A stretch of 64,000 nt of DNA. It comes from Alcanivorax sp. (GTDB lineage: Bacteria; Pseudomonadota; Gammaproteobacteria; Pseudomonadales; Alcanivoracaceae). The notes under the pieces were generated by a model. It saw only the letters and a program-made list of their open reading frames with translations. It made no database searches and was not told the origin of the DNA. Location: contig PNLU01000002.1 in the NCBI GenBank assembly GCA_013823245.1, positions 18,199 to 82,198 on the forward strand, written 5' to 3'. Positions 10,818-20,815 of this stretch are shown piece by piece. The translations under genes and the position numbers were made by a program. The stretch's first letter is position 1. Each line of letters opens with the position of its first letter.

Positions 10818-11564
10818 ATGAGCAAGAATATCCTGATCACTGGCGCCAGCTCGGGTCTGGGCGAAGGCATGGCCCGCATCTTTGCCGCAGGCGGCAACAA
10901 CCTGGCCCTGTGTGCACGTCGGGTGGAACGCCTGGAAGCACTGCGCGACGAACTGGTGCAGAAACATCCTGGCATCAAGGTGGTTCTCAAGCCGCTGGAT
11001 GTGATGGATTACGATCAGGTCTTCGAGGTGTTTCGGGCATTCCGCGCCGAGCTCGGCCAGCTTGACCGGGTGATTGTCAACGCTGGCATGGGCAAAGGGC
11101 AGCCGCTGGGCACCGGCTATTTCTGGGCCAACCGGCAAACCGCAGAAACCAACTTCGTCGCCGCCCTGGCCCAATGCGAAGCGGCAATGGAAATTTTCCG
11201 CGACCAGAACAGCGGTCACCTCGTAATGATTTCATCCATGAGCGCCATGCGCGGCATGCCGAAGAACCTGACCACCTACGCCGCCACCAAGGCGGGGGTC
11301 GCGGCGTTGGCAGAAGGCATTCGCTCGGAAATGCTCGGCAAGCCGATCAAGGTCAGCACGATCTATCCCGGTTATATCCGCTCTGAAATTAACGAAAAGG
11401 TGAAAAATACGCCGTTCATGGTGGACACCGAAACCGGCTGCAAGGCGCTGGTGAAAGCCATCGAAAGTGAAAAACCGACCGCCTGCGTCCCGGCATGGCC
11501 GTGGACGGCGGTCGGTTTCCTGATGCGCAATCTGCCGTTAAGTCTGGTCAAGAAGCTGGGCTAG
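10818..11564 (+). CDS. SDR family oxidoreductase
   Basis: ITGASSGLGEGMARIFA, ISSMSAMRGMPKNLTTYAATKAGVAAL. Confidence 0.92.
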   Translation: MSKNILITGASSGLGEGMARIFAAGGNNLALCARRVERLEALRDELVQKHPGIKVVLKPLDVMDYDQVFEVFRAFRAELGQLDRVIVNAGMGKGQPLGTGYFWANRQTAETNFVAALAQCEAAMEIFRDQNSGHLVMISSMSAMRGMPKNLTTYAATKAGVAALAEGIRSEMLGKPIKVSTIYPGYIRSEINEKVKNTPFMVDTETGCKALVKAIESEKPTACVPAWPWTAVGFLMRNLPLSLVKKLG

Positions 11565-12475
11565 ACAGACGCTCCGGCATTGGCTGCAGGCGAACGTGCA
11601 ATATAAGCGAGCGCCTGCGCCGTATCCCCCTCGGTGCGCGGGTGGAAACCCGGTGACAACCAGCGCAGGGTGCGGTTCAGGATCAGGCTGAACGTCGGCA
11701 CGTTATCGTTACGACGACCGATGCGCTCGATCTCCAGCAGCACCCGCACCGTGGTCTGGCGCGCCAGACGCCGCCCCTTCGGGTCAGGGTCCTGCCGCGC
11801 CAGACTGCGCCCGCCCTCGGCAATAAAGTACAGGAACAGCGGGAATACGATCGCCATCAAAGCCTGACGGCTGACATAGAAACCCAGCTGCGTCCGGCAC
11901 AGGTGTTCAAACAGATCGAACGCCACGCTGCGATGTTCGACCTCTTCTGCCAGATGCCAGCGGAACAGGTCGGCAACTACAGGGTCCGCCTTGTCCCAGC
12001 TGTCACTGTTCATGCACCAGTCACCCAGCAGCCCGGTGAAATGTTCAATCGCCGCAACAATGCCCACCCTCGCCAGCAGCCAGTGCCGCTCAAGAAAACG
12101 TCGCTGCAACCAGCGCTGGCCGAGCGGCGCATCACCGAGCAATTGATGAAACAGCGCGTCGATACGCTCGCGGTAGCCGAGCACATCCAGCCCTTGATCC
12201 GCCAGCCATTGCTCCCCCTCGCGGTGTGCCTGGGCATGCATCGCTTCCTGACGGATAAATGCTTCCACATCAGCGCGCAGCTGCGCATCCTGCACCAGCG
12301 GCAGCGCCTTGTTGTAGACGCGGCAGAACCACAACTCGCCAGCGGGCAGCAGCAGATGGATGCCATTGATCAAGTGGCTGGACAACGGATCATCCGGTAT
12401 CCAGTGCAACGGAGACGAAGACAGGTCAAACGCCACTCGCCGGACCTGCAATGCTGAAACCACCTGCTCGCTCAT
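11561..12475 (-). CDS. Metal-dependent hydrolase (PF10118-type)
   Basis: HLINGIHLLLPAGELWFCRVYNKALP...FIRQEAMHAQAHREGEQWL; AEEVEHRSVAFDLFEHL. Confidence 0.82.
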   Translation of the reverse strand: MSEQVVSALQVRRVAFDLSSSPLHWIPDDPLSSHLINGIHLLLPAGELWFCRVYNKALPLVQDAQLRADVEAFIRQEAMHAQAHREGEQWLADQGLDVLGYRERIDALFHQLLGDAPLGQRWLQRRFLERHWLLARVGIVAAIEHFTGLLGDWCMNSDSWDKADPVVADLFRWHLAEEVEHRSVAFDLFEHLCRTQLGFYVSRQALMAIVFPLFLYFIAEGGRSLARQDPDPKGRRLARQTTVRVLLEIERIGRRNDNVPTFSLILNRTLRWLSPGFHPRTEGDTAQALAYIARSPAANAGASV

Positions 12476-13425
12476 GATGCCAACCTCTTGAGTAAAGCCG
12501 CCCCCGCGCCGCTCACCCGCCAGGGCGACAACACCTCAGCCTGATCACCGCGCTCGACCGCGCTGACAAAATCGCCAATCGAACGCGCAATCAGATCCGG
12601 GTGACTCAACGGCACCCAGTGACTGGCGTCGATGTCCTGTCGATACAGCTCCGGCACCCAGCGCTGCATGTCTTCAAACAGCTGCGTACCAACATAGTTG
12701 TCCCGCTGCGGAACAATCAGCAGCACCGGGCATGCGGCATAGCGCGGCTCCGGGCGCAGGAGTTTCGGGACGAAGTTGGCGCGATAAAGCCGCACACCCT
12801 GGCGGCCATCCTGTGTCTGGCTGGGATTGGGATGCGGTTCGGTGACACCTTCGACCCGGCTCAGGTACAGCGGCCAGAGGCGGCCCATGGCCGCCTGCCA
12901 GACCAGCTCAGGCAGTAACGGAATCTGGAACAGCCCGACATACCAGGAGCTGGCCAGCTGGCGCAGCACCTTGGCCTGCTGGGCAGGCAACATGCTGCGC
13001 AGACGATCACGCATCCAGTAACCCACATGGTCCAGGCAGGGGCCGGACAAAGAGGTGTAGGACAGAATTCGCGGCTTCAGTGGGCCACTGGTGACCGATT
13101 CCCAGCTCTGGATCGAACCCCAGTCGTGGGCCGCCAGATGAAAGTCGCGGCCCGGAAGCAGCGCATCCACCACCGCCTTCAGATCAGCGGCCAGGCAGGT
13201 CATCCGGTAATCCCGCACCCGGGACGGCGCATCAGATGCCCCCGCCCCGCGTACATCGTAAGCCAGCACGTAGAACCGGTCGGCCAGACGCTCGGCCACC
13301 GGCTGCCAGACACTGTGGTTATCCGGGTAGCCATGCACCAGCACCAGCGCGGGCTTGCGCGCGTCACCCCAGGCGCGCACCGCCAGCCCGACGCCCCCTG
13401 CATCCACTCGAAACTGTTGCACCAT
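12472..13425 (-). CDS. Alpha/beta fold hydrolase
   Basis: LVLVHGYPDNHSVWQPVAERLADRFYVLAYDVRGAGASDAP; overlaps the downstream gene by 4 nt. Confidence 0.9.
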   Translation of the reverse strand: MVQQFRVDAGGVGLAVRAWGDARKPALVLVHGYPDNHSVWQPVAERLADRFYVLAYDVRGAGASDAPSRVRDYRMTCLAADLKAVVDALLPGRDFHLAAHDWGSIQSWESVTSGPLKPRILSYTSLSGPCLDHVGYWMRDRLRSMLPAQQAKVLRQLASSWYVGLFQIPLLPELVWQAAMGRLWPLYLSRVEGVTEPHPNPSQTQDGRQGVRLYRANFVPKLLRPEPRYAACPVLLIVPQRDNYVGTQLFEDMQRWVPELYRQDIDASHWVPLSHPDLIARSIGDFVSAVERGDQAEVLSPWRVSGAGAALLKRLAS

Positions 13426-13602
13426 GGCGTTCTCAGCCCCTCCGCAGCAATCTTTGTTCTTTCATGCCATCGAATATAGCACCATTGACCGATGTAAAGG
13501 TGACCGGAGCGCCCGGCGCTACGGCCAATGTGGCCTTCACGGGCATACTGTCGTTCTGGCACATTAGTGCGCCTTCGATGATGCCAGACCATGGAGTACC
13601 GC

Positions 13603-14325
13603 ATGCCTCTACGCCGCATTGCAGTCGTTTTATTGCTGCTTCTCCCGACAACGCTGCTAGCGCAGCCCGACGCCGAAGCGGAATGGGAACAGAACCGCAA
13701 AGCCCGTGAGCGTGGAGACGTCAGCACCTATGCTCGCCCCGTGGAAGGCAGCTCGATCAACCAGTTCCGCGGCATCGTGGAAGTCCCGCACCCGCTGGTG
13801 ACCGTGATGGCCGTGATCAGCGATGTGGCCAACTTCGACGACTGGGTCTTCCAGTGCAAGGGCACAGAGATGCGCGAGGAAGAGTGGGGGCCGGAGCATG
13901 CGCGGGTGATGATTCGCGGTATCTGGCCGGTGTCGGACCGTGACGTGCTGGTACGTAGCCATTACGAGCAAGACCCGGATACGCTGGCCGTGACGGTGCA
14001 CTCCACTGCCACCGATGACGTATTCGAAGAACAACGCGGCTACGTGCGCATCCCGGCACTGAACAATGTGTTCCGCTTCGAGCCCCTGGATGACGGCTGG
14101 ACCCGCATCACGTTCCAGACCTTCGTCAATCCGGGCGGTGCCATCCCCGCCTGGCTGTCCAACTTCGTGTCCACCCGTGCGCCTCTGCAGACACTTGAAG
14201 GTATGAAAGCGCAAATGGACAAGGAGGCGTACCAGCTCGCATCACCGGATGAACTGCCTGACATCCTGCCTGGCAGCCCGCAGTTGACCTTCCCCGAGCA
14301 TCACCGCGCCAGCACGCGGCTTTAA
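13603..14325 (+). CDS. START domain-containing protein with signal peptide
   Basis: Signal-like N-terminus; FDDWVFQCKGTEM...RGIWPVSDRDVLVRSHYEQD...RFEPLDDGWTRITFQTFVNPGGAIPAWLSN. Confidence 0.8.
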   Translation: MPLRRIAVVLLLLLPTTLLAQPDAEAEWEQNRKARERGDVSTYARPVEGSSINQFRGIVEVPHPLVTVMAVISDVANFDDWVFQCKGTEMREEEWGPEHARVMIRGIWPVSDRDVLVRSHYEQDPDTLAVTVHSTATDDVFEEQRGYVRIPALNNVFRFEPLDDGWTRITFQTFVNPGGAIPAWLSNFVSTRAPLQTLEGMKAQMDKEAYQLASPDELPDILPGSPQLTFPEHHRASTRL

Positions 14326-14330
14326 GCGGC

Positions 14331-14360
14331 TCCGGCAGGGCGGACAACCGCCCTGCCGGA
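14331..14360. terminator. Perfect 13-bp inverted repeat with 4-nt loop (possible terminator of flanking convergent genes)
   Basis: tccggcagggcgg-acaa-ccgccctgccgga; no T tract on either side, so terminator function is uncertain. Confidence 0.55.
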
Positions 14361-14375
14361 ACACCACTGACGACA

Positions 14376-14588
14376 TCAGGTCCACTCGGTCAGCTTGTTG
14401 CCCTGCTTGTCAGTAAACGCCCCGACAATAATCATGACAAAATCGATCAGGGCCCAGATGCCCAGCCCGCCGAGCGTCACCAGTTGCAGGATGCCCGTTC
14501 CGATCTTGCCAACGTAGAAGCGGTGAATGCCGAAGACTCCCAGAAAGAAGCACAGAAGAAAAGCCGGCAGAATACGTTTTTCACTCAT
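14376..14588 (-). CDS. TM2 domain-containing protein
   Basis: LLCFFLGVFGIHRFYVGKIGTGILQLVTLGGLGIWALIDFVMIIVG. Confidence 0.92.
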   Translation of the reverse strand: MSEKRILPAFLLCFFLGVFGIHRFYVGKIGTGILQLVTLGGLGIWALIDFVMIIVGAFTDKQGNKLTEWT

Positions 14589-15708
14589 TGTTATTCCCTT
14601 TTTCTGATTTGATGGTACTTCCCTCATCGCAGATGCCTTTCAGCAACTGCCATGTTCTGTTGTCCAGCGCCGCAGACCCTGGCCGCTGGTAGCGTGAAGC
14701 CTGTTCAATACGTGCCGGAAAGGACGGATGCGTGCTGAGGATGTCACTGCCACGAGGACCCACAAAAAGACGACTACGCTGGCGACGCTCGAAAAAACTG
14801 ACCAGCCCCCGACTGTCAATCCCTGCATTATCAAGCAATGTCAGGGCCAACCGGTCCGCTTCCAGCTCGGCCTCTCGGCTATAAGAACGGTTCAACAGGG
14901 TTTCACCGGCCTGTCCGGCCATGGCAGCAGCTGCGGTGGCATCCCCCAGCAGGGCCGCGAACAACAGCCGATACCCCAGCGCTCTGCCGATAGCCCGTGT
15001 CGGATGCGCCAGCACGGAATGCGCCATTTCATGGGCCAGGACCGCCGCGACTTCTTCCCCGTTTTCGGCATCAGCAAGCAAACCACGCGTCAGCATGATC
15101 TGGCCGCCTGGCGCCGCAAAGGCGTTGATCATTGAAGCGTCAAGCACTCGTGCCACGAAGTCGTCCGGGTCGTAGCCGCTGCTGAGTGCCAGGCGTGACA
15201 CCAGCACTGCCAGCGCGCCCAACCCCTCCTCGCCAGCACATAGCCCATAATCACGACTGATGTGGGTGACAATTTTTTCGCCCGCGGCGCGCTCCCACTC
15301 CACAGGCATCGCCGCGGCCACCTCTTCCCCCATATAGGGCACCGATGCCACCAGCGCCACAAGGCAAACCAGGACGAAGCCTCCCACCAGAACGAAGCGC
15401 TGGCGCAGCGACATATTGCCCAGATAGCTACGCCCCCACGCGCGCCCCAACCCTGGATGAACACCACGCAATGTCGTCAGCAGCGCATGATCTGCCACAA
15501 TCAGGCGGGCCTCGGGATGATCTGCGCATATCAGGCGCAGCGGTTGCCCCGCATAGACGTCCTCCGCCAGACGAAGGCCGGTCACGGGCATAGTCAGAAC
15601 GGTGTAGCCACTACCTGGCTCCAGCAGCACAAGCTGACGGCCCACCACCCGCACCTCGACCTCTGTGCGGGCGGCAGACACTCCGTCATACCAGAACCCA
15701 TGGATCAC
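14581..15708 (-). CDS. M48 family metallopeptidase
   Basis: VLAHEMAHSVLAHP zinc protease motif, YSREAELEADRLAL. Confidence 0.9.
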   Translation of the reverse strand: MIHGFWYDGVSAARTEVEVRVVGRQLVLLEPGSGYTVLTMPVTGLRLAEDVYAGQPLRLICADHPEARLIVADHALLTTLRGVHPGLGRAWGRSYLGNMSLRQRFVLVGGFVLVCLVALVASVPYMGEEVAAAMPVEWERAAGEKIVTHISRDYGLCAGEEGLGALAVLVSRLALSSGYDPDDFVARVLDASMINAFAAPGGQIMLTRGLLADAENGEEVAAVLAHEMAHSVLAHPTRAIGRALGYRLLFAALLGDATAAAAMAGQAGETLLNRSYSREAELEADRLALTLLDNAGIDSRGLVSFFERRQRSRLFVGPRGSDILSTHPSFPARIEQASRYQRPGSAALDNRTWQLLKGICDEGSTIKSEKGNNNE

Positions 15709-16733
15709 AAGGCGCTGACATCCGCCAACTCGGCCATTCCCTCACCCAGCGCATCGGCTTGCGTCTGAGCTTGCTGGATGGCGGCATAATCCATGTCGCC
15801 CGTGATATCTGTATAGTGCGCCATGAATCGCAGAGTGCGCACCGTCACCCAGGCATAGGCCAGGCCCAACGTAAGCACTATCAACAGCAGGTTGGTGGCA
15901 GACAACATGAACATCTTCCCGTGGCTGGCCTGCAGCGCAAAGCGCATATCACCCAGAGAGGAATGACTGACGACGTAGCGCATTTCTTCCACGCTGTACC
16001 AGTACCAGATCAGCAAAATTGCCAGCAGGATAATCACCCCCGCAATGATCCCCTCGCCGAAGGTCAGCCCGGAAAATGCCAGCACAAGGCCCGCGACAAT
16101 GCCCACAAATGTGGCCCCGTAAGCCAACATGAAGCGCCCGATCAGATCGCTCCCTTGCCCGGTAAAGCCCGCTTGCTGGCTGCCGAACCAGGTATTGTTC
16201 AGCGCGTAGGAAGCAAGATGCATGCTCATATACGGCTTGTAGATGCCGAGTGTGAGACCGGTCAACAGGCTGTAGCCGAAGAACTTGAAACCGTACTCCA
16301 CCGCCTTGCCCTGCAAACCGAAACGGATACCGCGCAAACGCGTGCGACTGAGTCGATAACGCGACGCCATATACAGCATCATGCCTATTGCAGCGGGTGA
16401 CATGATATAAGCCACCATGATGACGAGTATTCCCAGGATTTCGGACACCTGAAAGACCAGGAAAAGCGCGAGCATGACCAGCACCATAATGGCCATGGCA
16501 CGCAGAAAACCCATAAACAGCTCGCCGCCCGTGCCGGTGTACTCCAGACGCTCCCCGTCAAACTCCATATGCGTCCACAGATAGCGCCGCACCCGGGCCT
16601 TGGCCCAGAAGTGGTAGATACCCAGTGTCACGACCTTGAGCAGTGTGTTGACCAGAAAGATCAGAAACAGCTCCATACCGGAGCCCAGATAAGCGAGGCG
16701 CTGAGCACGCCCCGGTTTGCCGTGAGTATCCAT
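15705..16733 (-). CDS. YjgN family (DUF898) membrane protein
   Basis: Multi-TM with LKVVTLGIYHFWAKARVRRYLWTHMEFDGERLEYTGTGGELFMGF; overlaps the M48 gene by 4 nt. Confidence 0.88.
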   Translation of the reverse strand: MDTHGKPGRAQRLAYLGSGMELFLIFLVNTLLKVVTLGIYHFWAKARVRRYLWTHMEFDGERLEYTGTGGELFMGFLRAMAIMVLVMLALFLVFQVSEILGILVIMVAYIMSPAAIGMMLYMASRYRLSRTRLRGIRFGLQGKAVEYGFKFFGYSLLTGLTLGIYKPYMSMHLASYALNNTWFGSQQAGFTGQGSDLIGRFMLAYGATFVGIVAGLVLAFSGLTFGEGIIAGVIILLAILLIWYWYSVEEMRYVVSHSSLGDMRFALQASHGKMFMLSATNLLLIVLTLGLAYAWVTVRTLRFMAHYTDITGDMDYAAIQQAQTQADALGEGMAELADVSAL

Positions 16734-17015
16734 CGGCATTTCCCCTTTATCATTCCCTTTTTTTATCAAGCCCGACAACAGGCTTGCCCCGCCCGGTTCG
16801 CTTTGCAGCGCCCCTCCGGACAGCTGGCATTATAGTCATGGCCAGACCGTCTGGCTGTAAGCCATATCGTACAAACGAACGTAAAACATCCCCACTCTCG
16901 CATCTCACCGTATTCAGGTAGAAAAAACAGCATGTTAGGCTCGAAGAGTGGGTGGTTTACCAGCCCGAAAGAGAGCCGTGAACCCGTTCACAAACCAACT
17001 CGCAAGGAGGACGTT

Positions 17016-17342
17016 ATGACACCCCTGACGAGAGACGAGCTCAAAAAGATGAACGAGCAACAGCACGAGGATTTTGTCCTGATCAACGTGCTCGCGCCCT
17101 CCGCCTTCAACAAGGCGCATATCCGCACCTCGGTTAATGTGCCCGTGGATGAAGACGGCTTCGCGGAACGCGTTGAGAGCATCGCGGGTGACAAGGATCG
17201 CAAGATCGTTGTCTACTGCGCGAGCTTCGACTGCGATGCGTCAGAGCAGGCCGCAGAGAAGCTGGAGGCCGCTGGCTTTACAGCGGTTTATGACTATGAA
17301 GGCGGTACCCGCGACTGGTTCGCGCAGCGCAACGCTGCCTGA
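17016..17342 (+). CDS. Rhodanese-like domain protein
   Basis: FVLINVLAPSAFNKAHIRTSVNVP...KIVVYCASFDCDASEQAAEKLEAAGF; AAGGAGG RBS before ATG at 17016. Confidence 0.88.
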   Translation: MTPLTRDELKKMNEQQHEDFVLINVLAPSAFNKAHIRTSVNVPVDEDGFAERVESIAGDKDRKIVVYCASFDCDASEQAAEKLEAAGFTAVYDYEGGTRDWFAQRNAA

Positions 17343-17344
17343 CA

Positions 17345-19426
17345 TTACTGGCGCTCCATCGCAGCCTGGATAGCCGTCAGCGCGATGGTGTAAACAATAT
17401 CTTCCACCAGCGCACCCCGTGACAGATCGTTGACCGGCTTGTTCAGGCCCTGCAGCATCGGCCCGACGCTGACGCAGTTGGCGCTACGCTGCACCGCTTT
17501 GTACGTAGTGTTGCCGGTATTCAGATCCGGGAAAATGAAAATCGTCGCCCGCCCTGCCACAGGGCTGTCCGGGGCCTTGTCGCGGGCGACGCTCTGGATC
17601 GCGGCGGCATCATATTGCAGGGGGCCGTCGATCAGGAGATCCGGGCAGCGCGCCTTGGCCAGGCGAGCTGCTTCGCGCACTTTTTCCACGTCACTGCCAC
17701 TGCCGGATTCGCCGGTGGAATAGCTCACCATGGCCACACGCACCGGAATGCCGAAGGCCTCTGCGGAGCGGGCGCTCTGAATGGCAATTTCTGCGAGCTC
17801 TTCTGCGGTCGGATCGGGGTTTACCGCGCAGTCCCCATAGACCAGCACCTGATGTGGTAACAGCATGAAAAAGATCGAAGAAACCAGGTGATAACCCGGT
17901 GCAGCCTTGATCAACTGCAGCGCCGGTCGAATGGTATTGGCCGTGGTGTTCACAGCGCCGGACACCAGCCCGTCTACGTCCCCTTGCGCCAGCATCATCG
18001 TGCCCAGCACCACCGGATCTTCCAGTTGGGCCAGCGCCATGGGTTCGTTCAGCCCCTTGTTTCGGCGCAGCGCAACCATCGGCGCCACATACTTTTTCCG
18101 GATATCCTCGGGGTCAATCACTTCCAGCGCATCGGGCAAGGTGATGCCCTGCGCACGCGCAACTTTCTCCACCTCCGCCGGCGGCGCCAGCAGGACGCAC
18201 CGGGCAATGCCACGATTCTGGCATGTCACAGCCGCCTGGATGGTACGTGGTTCGCTACCCTCCGGCAGCACGATGCGTTTGTTGGCAGCTCTTGCCTGTT
18301 CTACCAGCCGATAACGAAAGGCTGACGGGGAAAGCGTGGGCTCTTTCGGCATACCACAACGCGCCACCAGCCATTCGCTGTCCAGTCGCGCCGCCACGAA
18401 ATCCGTGACCTGTTGCGCCCGCTCTCGATCATCCACCGGAATCTCGCGGCTCATGCGATCCAGATTGGTGGCGGTGTCATAGGAGCCGGTCTCCACCGTC
18501 ATCACGGGCAGTCCGGCGTCCAGCGCGCCCTGGCACAGCGACATAATCCTCGGGTCCGGTTTGAAACCGGTGCACAACAACAGGCCCGCCAGTGGGACGC
18601 CCCGCGCTGCAGCCAGGCTGACCGCCAGAATGATGTCGTCCCGGTCTCCCGGTGTAACCACCAGCACCCGTGGCTGCAACAGCTCCACGGTATTAGCCAC
18701 CGCTCGTGCGCAGAGTACAATTTTCTGGGCACGGCGTGTTTCATATTCGCCGGCATGAATAATCTCGGCCCCGAGCAGCTCTGCCACATCGCGGGTACGA
18801 GGCGCGCTCAGCATCTCGTCCCACGGGATGCTGCCCAGCAAACGGAAGCTGTTGTCCGCCATCTGCGGCAATCGCTCCCGCAGCCCGTCATGCAGCGCTT
18901 CGTTGCGGATCTTGTTGAGGATAACTCCCAGCACTCGCTCATGGCCCGGCCCGCCAAACTGGCGCGCGTTGATTTCAATCCGGTCAGCCAGCGCCTCGAC
19001 ACTGTCGTTATCCGAGGCCGCCACCAGGATGACATCGCCGCCCACGCTACTGGCCAACTCCGCATTCAGCCGTTCGGCATAGCTGACTTTACGCGTGGGC
19101 ACCATGCCTTCCACCACCACAACATCATTGCCTTTGGCCGCCTCGTGAAAACGCTCCACGCCCTCTTGCAACAGATCCGACATGCGCCCTTCGCTGAGCA
19201 GCCGCTCGGCCCGCGCCAGCGGCAAAGGCTCTGGAGGCGTCACCCCCAGTGTCGCCGCGACCAGCGCTGAGGAGCGCTCCGGCCCGCTGTCTCCATGCTG
19301 GTTCTGCGCAATCAGTTTGCAGAATCCGACCTTGAGCCCGGCACGCTCCAGTGCGCGAATCAGTCCCAGGCTGGCTGAGGTGAGGCCGACCCCGAAGCCG
19401 GTGGGTGCGAGAAAAAATACCTGCAT
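17345..19426 (-). CDS. pta: Phosphate acetyltransferase
   Basis: Full-length (693 aa): N-terminal DRTGG-type region plus C-terminal PTA domain; adjacent to ackA with overlapping stop/start. Confidence 0.95.
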   Translation of the reverse strand: MQVFFLAPTGFGVGLTSASLGLIRALERAGLKVGFCKLIAQNQHGDSGPERSSALVAATLGVTPPEPLPLARAERLLSEGRMSDLLQEGVERFHEAAKGNDVVVVEGMVPTRKVSYAERLNAELASSVGGDVILVAASDNDSVEALADRIEINARQFGGPGHERVLGVILNKIRNEALHDGLRERLPQMADNSFRLLGSIPWDEMLSAPRTRDVAELLGAEIIHAGEYETRRAQKIVLCARAVANTVELLQPRVLVVTPGDRDDIILAVSLAAARGVPLAGLLLCTGFKPDPRIMSLCQGALDAGLPVMTVETGSYDTATNLDRMSREIPVDDRERAQQVTDFVAARLDSEWLVARCGMPKEPTLSPSAFRYRLVEQARAANKRIVLPEGSEPRTIQAAVTCQNRGIARCVLLAPPAEVEKVARAQGITLPDALEVIDPEDIRKKYVAPMVALRRNKGLNEPMALAQLEDPVVLGTMMLAQGDVDGLVSGAVNTTANTIRPALQLIKAAPGYHLVSSIFFMLLPHQVLVYGDCAVNPDPTAEELAEIAIQSARSAEAFGIPVRVAMVSYSTGESGSGSDVEKVREAARLAKARCPDLLIDGPLQYDAAAIQSVARDKAPDSPVAGRATIFIFPDLNTGNTTYKAVQRSANCVSVGPMLQGLNKPVNDLSRGALVEDIVYTIALTAIQAAMERQ

Positions 19427-20673
19427 TACGTCCCTCTTTCTGTCTGGCTGTCTGCATCAAGGCAGGCCAGCGATTCCGTGGCAATCTGGCGCTCCTCATC
19501 GGTCGGCACTACCAGAATATGTATGGATGCCGGCGCTTTTTCGATCGCACCGGCCACACCGCGCACGCAGCGCTGGTTGGCCTCGTCATCCAGTGCCAGG
19601 CCCAGCATGCCCAGGTGGGCGATGGTGGTGGCGCGAATCAGCGGCGAGTTTTCACCAATGCCGCCGGTAAAGATGACACCATCAAGTCGCGTCAGGGCGC
19701 AGCACATGCCGGCCAGGGACTTCGCCAGCCGGTAGCAGAATACTTCGATGGCCAGTGTCGCGCCGTCATGGCCTTGCGAGCGCGCCTGTTCCAGCTCGCG
19801 CATATCATTGCTTAACCCGGACAAACCGAGCAGCCCGCTCTCACGGTTCAGCACCGCATCAATTTTTTCCAGCGACCAGCCCAGGGTGCGACCAAGAAAA
19901 CCATGCAGGTTGGGATCGACATCCCCGCTGCGGGTGCCCATGACCAGCCCTTCCAGCGGGGTAAATCCCATGCTGGTATCAAGGCTGACGCCGGCCTGGA
20001 CCGCACAGGTCGAACAACCATTGCCCAGATGCGCGGACACCCAGCCACTGTCTGCGGGCGACAGGCCCGTCATCCGCGCGGCCTCTGCGGTGACATAGCG
20101 GTGACTGGTTCCATGAAAACCGTAACGCCGGACCCGTTGCTCCGTGTACAGCGCTTCCGGCAGGGCATAACGGTAGGCATGCGCTGGCATGCTCTGATGG
20201 AATGCCGTGTCGAATACCGCGATATGCGGCAACTGCGGGAACAGCGCGGTGGCCGCTTCGATGCCCATCAGATTGGCCGGATTATGCAGCGGCGCCAGCG
20301 CCGCTGCGTCTTCGATGGCCTGACGTGCGGCATCGTCAATCCGGCAGGCAGCGGTAAAGTGCTCGCCACCATGTACCACCCTGTGGCCCACGGCTGTCAA
20401 CCGGTCGCCGGCGTATTCGCGCACCACGGGCAGCAATGCCTCCATCGCCCGCCGGTGATCCGCCTTGCCCAGGGTGCGTTCCTGCCGGGGCGATGATCCA
20501 TCGCCCTGTTGCCAGCGCAGCCAGGCTTCATTGCTGCCAAGCCGGTCTGCCAGGCCGTGTAATACAAATCCGCTGCGCTGCTCGTCCACCAGCGCAAACT
20601 TGATCGACGAACTGCCGCAGTTGATCACCAGCACAAGCCGTGAGGCGTGTTCTGACGACGAGTGTTCTAACAT
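19426..20673 (-). CDS. ackA: Acetate kinase
   Basis: [35 protein letters not shown] motifs. Confidence 0.96.
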   Translation of the reverse strand: MLEHSSSEHASRLVLVINCGSSSIKFALVDEQRSGFVLHGLADRLGSNEAWLRWQQGDGSSPRQERTLGKADHRRAMEALLPVVREYAGDRLTAVGHRVVHGGEHFTAACRIDDAARQAIEDAAALAPLHNPANLMGIEAATALFPQLPHIAVFDTAFHQSMPAHAYRYALPEALYTEQRVRRYGFHGTSHRYVTAEAARMTGLSPADSGWVSAHLGNGCSTCAVQAGVSLDTSMGFTPLEGLVMGTRSGDVDPNLHGFLGRTLGWSLEKIDAVLNRESGLLGLSGLSNDMRELEQARSQGHDGATLAIEVFCYRLAKSLAGMCCALTRLDGVIFTGGIGENSPLIRATTIAHLGMLGLALDDEANQRCVRGVAGAIEKAPASIHILVVPTDEERQIATESLACLDADSQTERGT

Positions 20674-20762
20674 GGCGTTGCTCCAGCCTGCTCTCTCTAC
20701 AGGCCTACCTTAACGCCCCGCCACGCATTTGTCCGGCACGGTTACGCTGGCGCCACCGGAAC

Positions 20763-20789
20763 AAAAAAAGGGCGCCCGAGGGCGCCCTT
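20763..20789 (-). terminator. Rho-independent terminator downstream of amtB
   Basis: Stem aagggcgccc / gggcgccctt followed on the minus strand by a run of T (aaaaaaa on + strand at 20763-20769). Confidence 0.88.
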
Positions 20790-20815
20790 CATGTTTCCGG
20801 ACTGTCGTTGGCAGA

